From: Myxococcales bacterium | Lineage (GTDB): Bacteria > Myxococcota > Polyangia > Nannocystales > Nannocystaceae | Length of the DNA stretch: 64,000 nt | Reading direction: 5' to 3' | Assembly (NCBI GenBank): GCA_016793465.1 | Contig: JAEUJW010000075.1 | Location: 124,001 to 188,000 of the forward strand | Shown here: positions 25,644 to 33,365 of the stretch, piece by piece | Numbering within the stretch: the first letter of the stretch is position 1 | How the letters are laid out: every line of letters begins with the position of its first letter | Notes under the pieces: model-generated | The model's input: the letters and a program-made list of their open reading frames with translations, nothing else | The model's database searches: none | Told to the model about the DNA's origin: nothing | Position numbers and translations under genes: made by a program

Positions 25644-25715
25644 TAGGCCCGGTCGGGATCGAACCGACGACCCTCTGTTTGTAAGACAGACGCTCTCCCG
25701 CTGAGCTACAGGCCT
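25644..25715 (-). tRNA. tRNA-Val(TAC)
   Basis: A 72-nt cloverleaf: acceptor AGGCCTG/CGGGCCT, D arm GCTC...GAGC, anticodon arm TCTGT-CTTACAA-ACAGA with anticodon TAC, T arm GTCGG-TTCGATC-CCGAC, discriminator A, no encoded CCA. An AT-rich spacer (ttaataatttaag) lies upstream at 25716-25730. Confidence 0.92.
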
Positions 25716-25751
25716 TTAATAATTTAAGATCGATCAATCGAGACACACGAA

Positions 25752-25824
25752 AGCTGACGGCGGGATTCGAACCCGCGACCTCCGGCTTACCAAGACGGCG
25801 CTCTACCAGCTGAGCCACGTCAGC
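25752..25824 (-). tRNA. tRNA-Thr(GGT)
   Basis: A 73-nt cloverleaf: acceptor GCTGACG/CGTCAGC, D arm GCTC...GAGC, anticodon loop TTGGTAA with GGT (stem CCGTC/GCCGG with one T-C mismatch), T arm GCGGG-TTCGAAT-CCCGC, discriminator T, no CCA. Only 4 bp separate it from the next tRNA-Thr, with which it shares the acceptor stem. Confidence 0.9.
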
Positions 25825-25828
25825 GCGA

Positions 25829-25901
25829 AGCTGACGGAGGGAATCGAACCCTCAACCCCTCGATTACGAATCGAGTGCTCTGCCGATTGAGCCACGTCAG
25901 C
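25829..25901 (-). tRNA. tRNA-Thr(CGT)
   Basis: A 73-nt cloverleaf: acceptor GCTGACG/CGTCAGC, anticodon arm CTCGA-TTCGTAA-TCGAG with anticodon CGT, T arm GAGGG-TTCGATT-CCCTC, discriminator T, no CCA. It is the first tRNA of the array in transcription order; the promoter must lie in the 25902-26000 region. Confidence 0.92.
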
Positions 25902-26428
25902 ACGCTGAATCTTGCCGCATTCGCGTACGCTGTTGATGAGTATTCAGTTGTCTGTCCACCCGCGCGGGCGGCGATCCGTGGTCCGCGTCGCGGGCCCGGA
26001 TGCTGCGTGTCCCCCTTCGCAGGGGAGCCGATGGACGGGACCCTCTCGGGGACCTGAGGCCAATCGCACGCCGGAGCCGCTCGACACGGGATTATCGGGT
26101 CGTAAAGACCACGATAAAGCCACGGACCACCGTCACGGTGGTGGTCTGCGTGGTAATGTCCGTGAAGCGGGTCATGGCGAGAGGTCTCGTGGAGAAGGGT
26201 CGGTCGCGTCAGTGCGTCGCTCCTGCCAAGGGAGCGACGGAGAGATATCTACGAGAACTCGCCGCCGCCGTCAAGACCCTGCACAAATTTTAATTCGACA
26301 GTTCGTATGCACCGACGCCGCTCGAATGCTCGCCGCGTCGACCGGCGGGCGGGTCGGTCCGCGGGCGCGGTCGCCCGCGCGAGGGGCCGACCGGGGCCGG
26401 CGCGCCGCCGGCCCCGGGCGCCCGCGCG
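25902..26428. other. Gene-poor, lower-GC region upstream of the tRNA array, with two hairpins
   Basis: About 530 bp without a convincing gene. It should contain the promoter of the tRNA array (minus strand). Two inverted repeats stand out: accaccg-tca-cggtggt (about 26126-26142, extendable to a longer imperfect stem) and gtcgctcc / ggagcgac (26216-26238). A 97-codon plus-strand frame (26000-26293) uses codons unlike the neighbours and is probably not a gene. Base composition suggests foreign or noncoding-RNA DNA. Confidence 0.6.
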
Positions 26429-29005
26429 TCAGCGCACCCACACGCTGGTGTAGTTGGTCTTGCAGCTGGTGTCGTAGCAGGGCAGCCCGCCGTTATAGAA
26501 GCCCTTCGGGTTGCACGGATAATTGGCCGGGTTGCAGGCCACCGCCGACAGCGACGACAGCTTCAACATCGACTGGTCGTGGGTCGACCACGTCGCCTGC
26601 CCGTTCGGCGCGTTGCCGATGCCCATGGTCCAGCAGCAGTCCTGCATGGTGAACGTGACGATCGCGTTCTCGTTGCAGCCGGGGAAGCAGGTGCAGTTGC
26701 TGTCGAGCGCGCGCACCACGATGTCGAAGGCGTTGCGCTGGCTGGCCGTCACGACCTCGCCGTAGGCCGGGGTCCCGCCGAGGAACGTCTGCGAGCACGC
26801 GTTCGGGTTGTACTTGCTGTTGATCCACGGCCCGAAGGCGACGTCCTGGAACACGTTGTTGGTCCAGCCGACCGCGTACTCTTCGGTGCGCAGCAGCAGG
26901 TTGCGCGCCGGCAGCGTCGCCCAGCCCGGGTTCTTGTAGTCGGCCGTGGTGTAGGTATTGACGCTGCCGAACGCCGAGGCGTCGGAGTGGACCGCCAGCG
27001 TGGTCCAGCTGCGCGCGCCCGGGTTGACCTGCGAGCCGATCAGCGTCCACCCGCCGCCGTCCGCGACCATGTCGCAGCGCGTCGAGAACGGCCCCTGGCC
27101 GCCCATGCCGTCGGGATCGATGACGTAGATCCCGCTCTGCGCCGCGGGGTTGGCCTGCTTGATCGCCTTGCAGCTCGGCGGGTCGTAGCAGGTGCCGTTG
27201 ACGCAGCTGCCGCTCATGCAGTCGGTGAAGACCAGGCAGGTCTCGCCGTAGTCGCACTTGCCGCAGATCGGCCCGCCGCAGTCGACGTCGGTCTCCGCCG
27301 CGTTCTTGAAGTTGTCGGCGCAGGTCGCCGACATGCACGCGTTGGTGCACAGGTCGGCGTTGCTCTGGTTGCCGTCGTCGCACTGCTCGACGTTCTGCCA
27401 GACCTTGGCGTCGCCGCACTTGGCCGCCACGCAGCTCGACAGGCACGCGTCGGTGTCCGACTGGTTGCCGTCGTCGCACGCCTCCCCGGCCTGCTTGAAG
27501 CTGTCGCCGCAGACCGGCAGCTTGCAGCCCAGCGTGCACGCGCCCTCGTTGCTGTTGTTCATGCCGAGGTCGCACTGCTCGCCCGGCTGCTTGAAGCCGT
27601 CGCCGCACTGGGCCTGCTTGCACACGTTGGTGCAGGCGTCGTCGTTGTCCATGTTGCCGTCGTCGCAGGCCTCGAGCGGGCCCTTGTCGCCGTCGCCACA
27701 CACGTTGTCGCTGCAGTCGGCCTTGCACGCCTTGCCCGGCCCGTTGTTGGGCCCGTCGTCGCACTGCTCGAGGCTGGCGTGGACCAGCCCGTCGCCGCAC
27801 TCGGCGGCCTTGCACGCCAGCGTGCAGTCGCCGCTGTCGCTGTTGGCCCCGCCGCTGTCGCACTCCTCGCCCTTGCTCGGCTGCAGCAGCCCGTCGCCGC
27901 ACGCCGGGACCTTGCACGCGTCGGTGCACTCGTCGTCGTTGTCGCCGTTGGCCCCGTCGTCGCACGCCTCGCCCGGGTCGAGCACCATGTTGCCGCAGGC
28001 CTCGAGCTTGCACCCCGCGGTGCACCCGTCGGCGCCGTCGTTGTTGCCGTCGTCGCACTCCTCGCCCGGCCCGACGTCGTTGTCGCCGCACACGTTGAGC
28101 AGACAGCCGGCGTTGCACGCCTTGCCCGGGCCGTTGTTGGCCCCGTCGTCGCACTCCTCGGCGCCCGACCCGGTGTTGTACAGCGCTCCGTCGCCGCACA
28201 CGTTCAGCGTGCAGCTCGCGGTGCACTCGGCGTTGTCGGCGTTGTCGACCCCGTCGTCGCACTGCTCGCCGGCGCCCGGCTGCACGTAGCCGTCGCTGCA
28301 CACCGGGTTGGTGCACGCGTCGGTGCAATCGTCGGTGTTGTCCCCGTTGCCGTCGTCACACTGCTCGGTCGGCGCGACGTTGCCGTCGCCGCAGGTCGCC
28401 AGCCGGCAGTCGTTGGTGCACTCGTCGTCGTCGTCGTCGTTGCCGTCGTCGCAGCCCTCGCCCGGGCCCACCAGGCCGTCGCCGCAGATGTTGTTGAGGC
28501 AGTGGGCCGTGCAGCTGTTCATGTCGCCGTTGTCGGCCCCGTCGTCGCACTCCTCGCCCGGGCCCTGGTCGCCGTCGCCGCAGGTGTTGTCCTGACAGTC
28601 GGCGCCGCACGCCATGCCCGGCCCGTTGTTGGGCCCTTCGTCGCACGCCTCGCCGGGATCCACCGCGCCGTCGCCGCAGAACGGCTCGACGTCGCCGGTG
28701 GTCGTGTCGGGCTCGCCGGTGTCCCCGGTCGTCGGCTCCGCCGTCGTCTCCGGCTCCGTGTCGGGCGGCTCCGGGAAGCTCGGGTTCGAATTCATGGTCA
28801 TCGTCATCGAATTCGACATCCCCGACGTCATCGCGTCGCTCGTCGTCGTCACGTCCGGACCGCTCGTCGGGTTCCCCGACGTCGTCTGCACGCCCGTCGA
28901 CCCGCTCGAGCCACCGCCACTCGCGCTCGTCGTCTGATCGCCGCCGCAGCCGGCGATCACCAACAAACCAGCGCACACCCACGCATCCACGGTACACCGC
29001 TTCAT
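26429..29005 (-). CDS. Large lipoprotein with DUF4215 cysteine-rich repeats and fibrinogen-like C-terminal domain
   Basis: An 858-aa surface lipoprotein. Signal peptide with lipobox-like VIAGC near residue 20, then a Ser/Thr/Gly/Met-rich and Pro/Glu/Thr-rich linker (about 21-105). Residues about 106-610 hold roughly fourteen DUF4215 units of the pattern CGDG...GE.CDDG.N...D.C...C, a disulfide-rich myxobacterial repeat with acidic loops that could bind Ca2+. After a Cys-rich spacer ([14 protein letters not shown]) comes a fibrinogen-like domain, with [30 protein letters not shown] and conserved Trp and Cys. Such domains usually bind carbohydrate or protein ligands. The start at 29005 has a strong ggaggtgg Shine-Dalgarno. 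Adhesion or prey contact is a plausible but unproven role. Confidence 0.9.
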   Translation of the reverse strand: MKRCTVDAWVCAGLLVIAGCGGDQTTSASGGGSSGSTGVQTTSGNPTSGPDVTTTSDAMTSGMSNSMTMTMNSNPSFPEPPDTEPETTAEPTTGDTGEPDTTTGDVEPFCGDGAVDPGEACDEGPNNGPGMACGADCQDNTCGDGDQGPGEECDDGADNGDMNSCTAHCLNNICGDGLVGPGEGCDDGNDDDDDECTNDCRLATCGDGNVAPTEQCDDGNGDNTDDCTDACTNPVCSDGYVQPGAGEQCDDGVDNADNAECTASCTLNVCGDGALYNTGSGAEECDDGANNGPGKACNAGCLLNVCGDNDVGPGEECDDGNNDGADGCTAGCKLEACGNMVLDPGEACDDGANGDNDDECTDACKVPACGDGLLQPSKGEECDSGGANSDSGDCTLACKAAECGDGLVHASLEQCDDGPNNGPGKACKADCSDNVCGDGDKGPLEACDDGNMDNDDACTNVCKQAQCGDGFKQPGEQCDLGMNNSNEGACTLGCKLPVCGDSFKQAGEACDDGNQSDTDACLSSCVAAKCGDAKVWQNVEQCDDGNQSNADLCTNACMSATCADNFKNAAETDVDCGGPICGKCDYGETCLVFTDCMSGSCVNGTCYDPPSCKAIKQANPAAQSGIYVIDPDGMGGQGPFSTRCDMVADGGGWTLIGSQVNPGARSWTTLAVHSDASAFGSVNTYTTADYKNPGWATLPARNLLLRTEEYAVGWTNNVFQDVAFGPWINSKYNPNACSQTFLGGTPAYGEVVTASQRNAFDIVVRALDSNCTCFPGCNENAIVTFTMQDCCWTMGIGNAPNGQATWSTHDQSMLKLSSLSAVACNPANYPCNPKGFYNGGLPCYDTSCKTNYTSVWVR

Positions 29006-29346
29006 CGTCCACCACCTCCGGCCGCATCGCGGCCCCAACCACGCCGCCATCCTACTCGCATCACCCGCCCACGTGCGCGCCTCGCCGACCGGTTCTTCCC
29101 GGCCCACTGTCCGCGCAACCCGTGCATACCGCGACGCACCACCATCACCCCACACGCCAGCCTCATCGCGACATCCGGCCCGCACACCGCCCCGCCGCAT
29201 CTGCCAGTACGTCGCCCGCAGCCGGGCCCGACCCTCGCATCTCCACCGACGTCACCGCCACGCGCACGCGTCCCCGCCGCCCCGCGCCGCCCCGGACCCG
29301 CGTCACGGGCGCCTCCGCGACCCGCCATGCGGTAGCCTCGCGGACG
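29006..29346. other. Divergent intergenic region, about 340 bp
   Basis: Lies between the DUF4215 lipoprotein (minus) and a small membrane protein gene (plus). Apart from the lipoprotein Shine-Dalgarno at its left edge I see no gene, repeat or clear promoter. C-rich composition with few A/T tracts. Confidence 0.6.
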
Positions 29347-29748
29347 ATGGCCACCCCCGCCGCTCGCCTCGCGCGACTCTGGCCCGTCGCCCTGTTCGCC
29401 GCGACCGCCGGCCTCATGGTCCACGACCACCTCTCCGACCCCCACGACCCGACGCTCACCGGCACCGACCGCTACGGCCACAACGCCGAGGGCGCCCTGC
29501 TGCACATGCTCGCGTGGAGCTTCGGCGAGCTGCTCGCCGTCTACGTCGTGCTCGCCCCCGGCTCCGACCGCGTCGCCCGCGCCCTCTTCGCCCTCGCCCT
29601 GTTCCTGCCGTGGAGCTTCTTCTCGCTGCTGATGGTCATGCATCAGGGCGGCATCGTCGCCCTGCACGCGCTGTGGATGCTCACCCTGTGCGGCGGGATC
29701 ATGGTCACGCTGATCGCCCGAATCCTCGTCCGCCGCCGCCACGGCTGA
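29347..29748 (+). CDS. Small hypothetical membrane protein
   Basis: A 133-aa protein with three to four predicted membrane helices: LWPVALFAATAGLMVHDHL, LLAVYVVLAPGS, ALFALALFLPWSFFSLLMVMH and ALWMLTLCGGIMVTLIARIL. A His/Asp-rich extracytoplasmic loop (VHDHLSDPHDP...) lies after helix 1 and could bind metal. The C-terminus is basic (RRRHG). I do not recognise the family. The start ATG at 29347 gives an Arg-containing N-terminus before the first helix; upstream codons lack coding character. It is followed 36 bp later by a dioxygenase-like gene. Confidence 0.78.
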   Translation: MATPAARLARLWPVALFAATAGLMVHDHLSDPHDPTLTGTDRYGHNAEGALLHMLAWSFGELLAVYVVLAPGSDRVARALFALALFLPWSFFSLLMVMHQGGIVALHALWMLTLCGGIMVTLIARILVRRRHG

Positions 29749-29784
29749 CATCCCCCGCCGCCCGTGCCAAGCTCCCCGCGCCGC

Positions 29785-30387
29785 ATGGACGCGATCATGT
29801 TTAATAACTATTACGACCCCGCCCGCCTGCGCGACGACCTCGAGTCCGCCGCCGCCGAGGCAGCGTGGATAGTCAAACCGGAGCGCGGCAAGTACAAGGA
29901 TTGGTCGGCCCTGCCGCTCCACGCCCTGCGCGGCGAGACCACGCCCGCCGCCGTCGACCGCCACGTCGTCCCCACCCCGGGCGAATGCTCGCTCACCCCG
30001 ATCGGCCGGGCCTGCCCGTACGTCCGCGAGATCCTCGACGGTCTGCCCGCGGAGAAGTTGCGGGTGCGATTCATGCGCCTCGCCCCCGGCGGACGGATCG
30101 GCCGCCACCGCGATCGCCACTACGGCTGGACCCTGCCGATCCTCCGCCTGCACGTCCCCGTGCTCACCGGCCCCGCCGTCGAATTCCTGCTCGCCGACCG
30201 CCGCATCACCATGCAGCCCGGCGAACTGTGGTACCTCGACTTCACCCGCGACCACGAGGTTTATAATGGTGGCACCACCGACCGCGTCCACCTCGTCATC
30301 GATATGATCAACTCCGACGAGCTGCGCGCCGCGCTCGGCCCGTCGTCGTGGGCCCGCAGCTACCCCGCCGGGGATTGTTCGCACTGA
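29785..30387 (+). CDS. Aspartyl/asparaginyl beta-hydroxylase-like dioxygenase
   Basis: A 200-aa member of the aspartyl/asparaginyl beta-hydroxylase fold, a 2-oxoglutarate/Fe(II) dioxygenase group. The metal-binding motif is in IGRHRDRHYGW (His108 and Asp110), and the distal ligand region is RDHEVYNGG (His157) followed by DRVHLVIDM with the Arg that usually holds 2-oxoglutarate. The domain covers about residues 75-185. Such bacterial proteins hydroxylate amino-acid side chains in peptides or free metabolites; the target is unknown. ATG 29785 was chosen; GTG 29764 and ATG 29797 are alternatives. The reading frame contains unusual AT-rich codon runs (near 29799 and 30258). Confidence 0.87.
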   Translation: MDAIMFNNYYDPARLRDDLESAAAEAAWIVKPERGKYKDWSALPLHALRGETTPAAVDRHVVPTPGECSLTPIGRACPYVREILDGLPAEKLRVRFMRLAPGGRIGRHRDRHYGWTLPILRLHVPVLTGPAVEFLLADRRITMQPGELWYLDFTRDHEVYNGGTTDRVHLVIDMINSDELRAALGPSSWARSYPAGDCSH

Positions 30388-30500
30388 CGAACGCTCGCTC
30401 TCCGCCCGCACCTCCGTGGATCGTCCGGCGTGCGAGCTTCCTCGGCTTCACGCGTCGCTCGCGGGCCGCGGGTCCGCGCGCGTTCTGGTATGACCCGGCC

Positions 30501-31655
30501 ATGTCCCCGCGTCGCCTCGCCCTCCTCGCCTGCGTCCCCCTCGCCTGCGGCGACAGCGGAGGCGGCGACGCCGACACCGGCGAGATCACCACCGTCCCCG
30601 CCGGCGGCACCTCGAGCGGCGGCCTCGAGCCCACCTCCGGCGGCCCCGCGCCGACCTCCGCCGGGCCCACCGGCGAGCCCGCGACCGCCACCGGCGACCC
30701 GCCGGCGACCACCGGCGACGTCTCGACCGGCGCCGCCGACGACGGCCCCCTGCTCGACCTCGGCTCGCCCGACTTCGGCGGCGACGCCTGCACCGCCGCC
30801 GCGCACGCCGCCTGCGACGCGAGGGACGGCGACCCCCTGCAGGCCATCGGCCTCAACTGCCCCGGCGAGCTGCAGGTCGAGGGCGCGCTCAACTACGACC
30901 CCATCGGCATGCGCGTGATCTCGCAGTGGGGCCAGGCCGACACCTTCACCCCGCGCGAGGGCCAGAGCTTCCTCGTGCTCAGCACCGGCGACCTCGCCGA
31001 GATGAACTCGGTGCCCGCCGACGAGGGCGACGTCGCCTATCACTGCAACTCGTGGTTCCCCGGCGGCGACGGCATGGACACCACCAAGTTCCCCCCGCCG
31101 ATCACCGAGCAGCCGGCCGCCGGCGACTGCTTGCTCGACCCCGCCGCGGTCGGCACCGGCGATTGTTCACATTCCATCGCCGACCAGTTCGAGCAGAGCG
31201 GCTTCAAGTACGACTATCAGGAGCTGCGCTTCACCGCCACCGTGCCGCCGGGCGCCGCCTCGCTGAGCTTCGACGTGGCCTTCCTGACCAAGGAGTACCC
31301 GATCTGGAAGGACCGCCCCTACAACGACATGTTCATCGGCTGGCTCGAGGCCGGCGACTGGACCGGCAACATCGCCTTCGACATGAACGGCGACCCGCTC
31401 TCGCTCAACGCCGCCTTCCTCGAGCTCTACGACGACGCCGGCGACCTCCCCGAGTTCGCCGGCACCTGCATGCGCTACAGCGCCGGCACCCGCTGGCTGA
31501 CGACCACCGCCGCCGTGGTGCCCGGCGAGCAGATCACCGTCGTGCTCGCCATCTTCGACCTCGACGACGTCAACTGGGACTCGTTCGTCCTGCTCGACAA
31601 CTTCCGCTGGGGCTGCGACGAGTCCGGCGGCCCCGTCACCGAGCCCGCCGGCTGA
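30501..31655 (+). CDS. Choice-of-anchor L domain lipoprotein
   Basis: A 384-aa predicted lipoprotein. Signal peptide with lipobox PLAC (Cys16), then a long low-complexity linker of Thr/Gly/Pro/Glu (about 17-80), then a domain with GLNCPGELQVEGALNYDP..., SFLVLSTGDL, FKYDYQELRFTATVP, SLSFDVAFLTKEYP and a C-terminal DSFVLLDNFRWGC. The succession of early SVLST-type strand, AxSLSFDxAFxSxEYP and LDNF(R) closely matches the choice-of-anchor-L family of secreted bacterial proteins, whose function is unknown. ATG 30501 is chosen for the signal peptide. It shares its linker style with the DUF4215 and dipeptidase-like lipoproteins nearby. Confidence 0.88.
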   Translation: MSPRRLALLACVPLACGDSGGGDADTGEITTVPAGGTSSGGLEPTSGGPAPTSAGPTGEPATATGDPPATTGDVSTGAADDGPLLDLGSPDFGGDACTAAAHAACDARDGDPLQAIGLNCPGELQVEGALNYDPIGMRVISQWGQADTFTPREGQSFLVLSTGDLAEMNSVPADEGDVAYHCNSWFPGGDGMDTTKFPPPITEQPAAGDCLLDPAAVGTGDCSHSIADQFEQSGFKYDYQELRFTATVPPGAASLSFDVAFLTKEYPIWKDRPYNDMFIGWLEAGDWTGNIAFDMNGDPLSLNAAFLELYDDAGDLPEFAGTCMRYSAGTRWLTTTAAVVPGEQITVVLAIFDLDDVNWDSFVLLDNFRWGCDESGGPVTEPAG

Positions 31656-31859
31656 GCGCGCGACGGGCACGCCGCCTCGCGCGGGCGCGGCGCCCCGCTT
31701 GCCCGCCCGGCGCCGGCAGCGGCGACGCGCCCGACCCGCGCCTGCGCCCCGCCCGCGCGGCTTCACGCGGACGCCGCCGGGTCGCTGCACGTCGCCGCGC
31801 GCGCCCGCCGGTGCGGGCTATCATCCGCCATCCCGCAGCACCTGCAAGTCGACCCGGCC

Positions 31860-33206
31860 GTGTCCGGCGTCCATCCGTTGCCGGCGGAGCTCGCCGCCGG
31901 CGGGTTCTGGCGCGGCGTGCTGCGCCACCCCGCGTTTCGCCGGGTGTGGTTCGGCTCGATGGTCTCCTCGATCGGCACCTGGATGGAGGGCCTCGGCGTG
32001 CAGTGGTTGATGGCCGAGCAGACCGGCTCGACCGTCATGCTCGGCGCCCTCGCGGCGGCCCAGCTCGGGCCCATGCTCGTGCTCGGCCTGCTCGGTGGCC
32101 TCGCCGCCGACCGCTTCGACCGCCGCAACCTGCTGCTCGTCACCCAGACCACCATGATGCTGATCGCCGTCGGCTTGGCCGTCGCCGCCGGCCTCGGCCA
32201 GGCCCGGCCGCCGGTGCTGCTCGCGCTCGGCCTGGCCAACGGCATCGTCATGGCCTTCAACACCCCCGCCTGGCAGGTGCTCACCCCGCGCCTTGTCCCG
32301 CGCGACGAGCTCCACCGCGCGATCGCCATGCAGGGCATGCAGTTCAACCTGGCCCGCGTCGTCGGCCCCGCGCTCGCCGGCGTGCTCCTGGCCCAGACCA
32401 GCGCCGCCGTGCTGTTCGCCCTCAACGCCTGCAGCTTCGTCGCCGTGCTCGTCGCCGTGGCCGCCACCGCCCCCGCGCCGCCGCCGCCCGGCCCGCCCGC
32501 GCCCGTGGCCCGCCAGCTCGGCGAGGCCTTCGCCTTCGTGTTCACCCGCCCCGGCCCGCGCGCCCTGTTCGCCATGCTGCTGCTGCTGAGCGCCCTCGCG
32601 GCCCCGCTGCAGCGCATGCTCCCGCTGTTCGTCGCCGACGTGTTCCGCGCCGGCGAGGCCGGCTACGGCCTCCTGCTCGGCCTGTTCGGCGCCGGCGCGG
32701 TGCTCGGCGGCTTGACCCTCGGCCGCTGGCCCCGCTGGTACCCGCGCCACCACCTGATCCCTCTGGCCATGACGCTGACCGGCCTGTGCATGACCCTGTT
32801 CTGCACCACCTCCTCGCTCGCGCTCGCCGGCCTGTGGATCTGCGCGGCCGGCCTGGTGTGGATCTGGGCCTTCAGCAGCACCATGACCGCCCTGCAGCTG
32901 CTCGTCGGCGACAGCATGCGCGGGCGGGTCATGGCGGTCGTCAACATGGCCATGTTCGGCGCCATGCCGGTCGGCAGCATCCTCGCCGCCGTGCTCGGCG
33001 AGCGCCTCGCCGGCGCCTGGCCCGGCGCCGCCGTCCAGCTCGGCGTCGGCGTGATGGCAGCCGCGCTCGCCGCCTGCGGGCTCGTGCTCCTGGTGTTCCG
33101 CACCCCGGAGATCGACGACCTGCCGCCGAGCTCCCCGCGCCGCCGCAACCTCTGGCTCGGCCTGACCGCCGGCGAGCACCGCCCGCGCGCCCCCGACGCC
33201 CCGTAA
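31860..33206 (+). CDS. MFS transporter, EntS-like exporter family
   Basis: A 448-aa integral membrane protein with about twelve hydrophobic helices. The N-terminal motif FRRVWFGSMVSSIGTWMEGLGVQWLMAEQTGS and the loop 2-3 motif GGLAADRFDRRNLL identify the major facilitator superfamily, specifically the MFS_3 / enterobactin-exporter (EntS) type. The C-terminus past the last helix is Pro/Arg-rich (PPSSPRRRN...). It probably exports a small molecule, perhaps a siderophore or other secondary metabolite, by proton antiport; no biosynthetic genes adjoin it. The start is GTG at 31860; no better in-frame start lies upstream. Spacer 31656-31859 has no gene. Confidence 0.92.
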   Translation: MSGVHPLPAELAAGGFWRGVLRHPAFRRVWFGSMVSSIGTWMEGLGVQWLMAEQTGSTVMLGALAAAQLGPMLVLGLLGGLAADRFDRRNLLLVTQTTMMLIAVGLAVAAGLGQARPPVLLALGLANGIVMAFNTPAWQVLTPRLVPRDELHRAIAMQGMQFNLARVVGPALAGVLLAQTSAAVLFALNACSFVAVLVAVAATAPAPPPPGPPAPVARQLGEAFAFVFTRPGPRALFAMLLLLSALAAPLQRMLPLFVADVFRAGEAGYGLLLGLFGAGAVLGGLTLGRWPRWYPRHHLIPLAMTLTGLCMTLFCTTSSLALAGLWICAAGLVWIWAFSSTMTALQLLVGDSMRGRVMAVVNMAMFGAMPVGSILAAVLGERLAGAWPGAAVQLGVGVMAAALAACGLVLLVFRTPEIDDLPPSSPRRRNLWLGLTAGEHRPRAPDAP

Positions 33207-33365
33207 AAAAAATCGCCGCGACCTGTAGGGTTCGTCGCCGCCGCGACACCGTGGCTCCGGGATGGGACCCTCGCGTCGTCCCCCGGCGCGCCCCATCCCG
33301 CCTTTACGGCCGCGGCCGGCGGCCCGCGCTTGACGCATCTCGCCGCTTCGGGGATTTTCGGGCCC

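Noticed and set aside
24831..25818. Short ORFs across the tRNA region, some repeated
   Set aside because: They read through tRNA genes and owe their similarity to the duplicated tRNA-Phe/spacer unit.
26000..26293. 97-codon plus-strand frame near the tRNA array
   Set aside because: No ribosome-binding site, codon use unlike all neighbouring genes and no recognisable domain; kept only as part of the noncoding region.
24916..26428. Prophage or integrative element at the tRNA array
   Set aside because: No integrase, phage structural gene or direct attachment repeat was found; only composition and tRNA number hint at it.
29785..30387. Membership of the aspartyl-hydroxylase-like gene in the 54.5-62.3 kb oxygenase cluster
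   Set aside because: Different subfamily spacing (HRD near residue 108, HLVID end) and 24 kb away with unrelated neighbours.
31656..33206. Siderophore biosynthesis locus around the EntS-like exporter
   Set aside because: No peptide synthetase, isochorismate or receptor gene is adjacent; only the transporter resembles that system.
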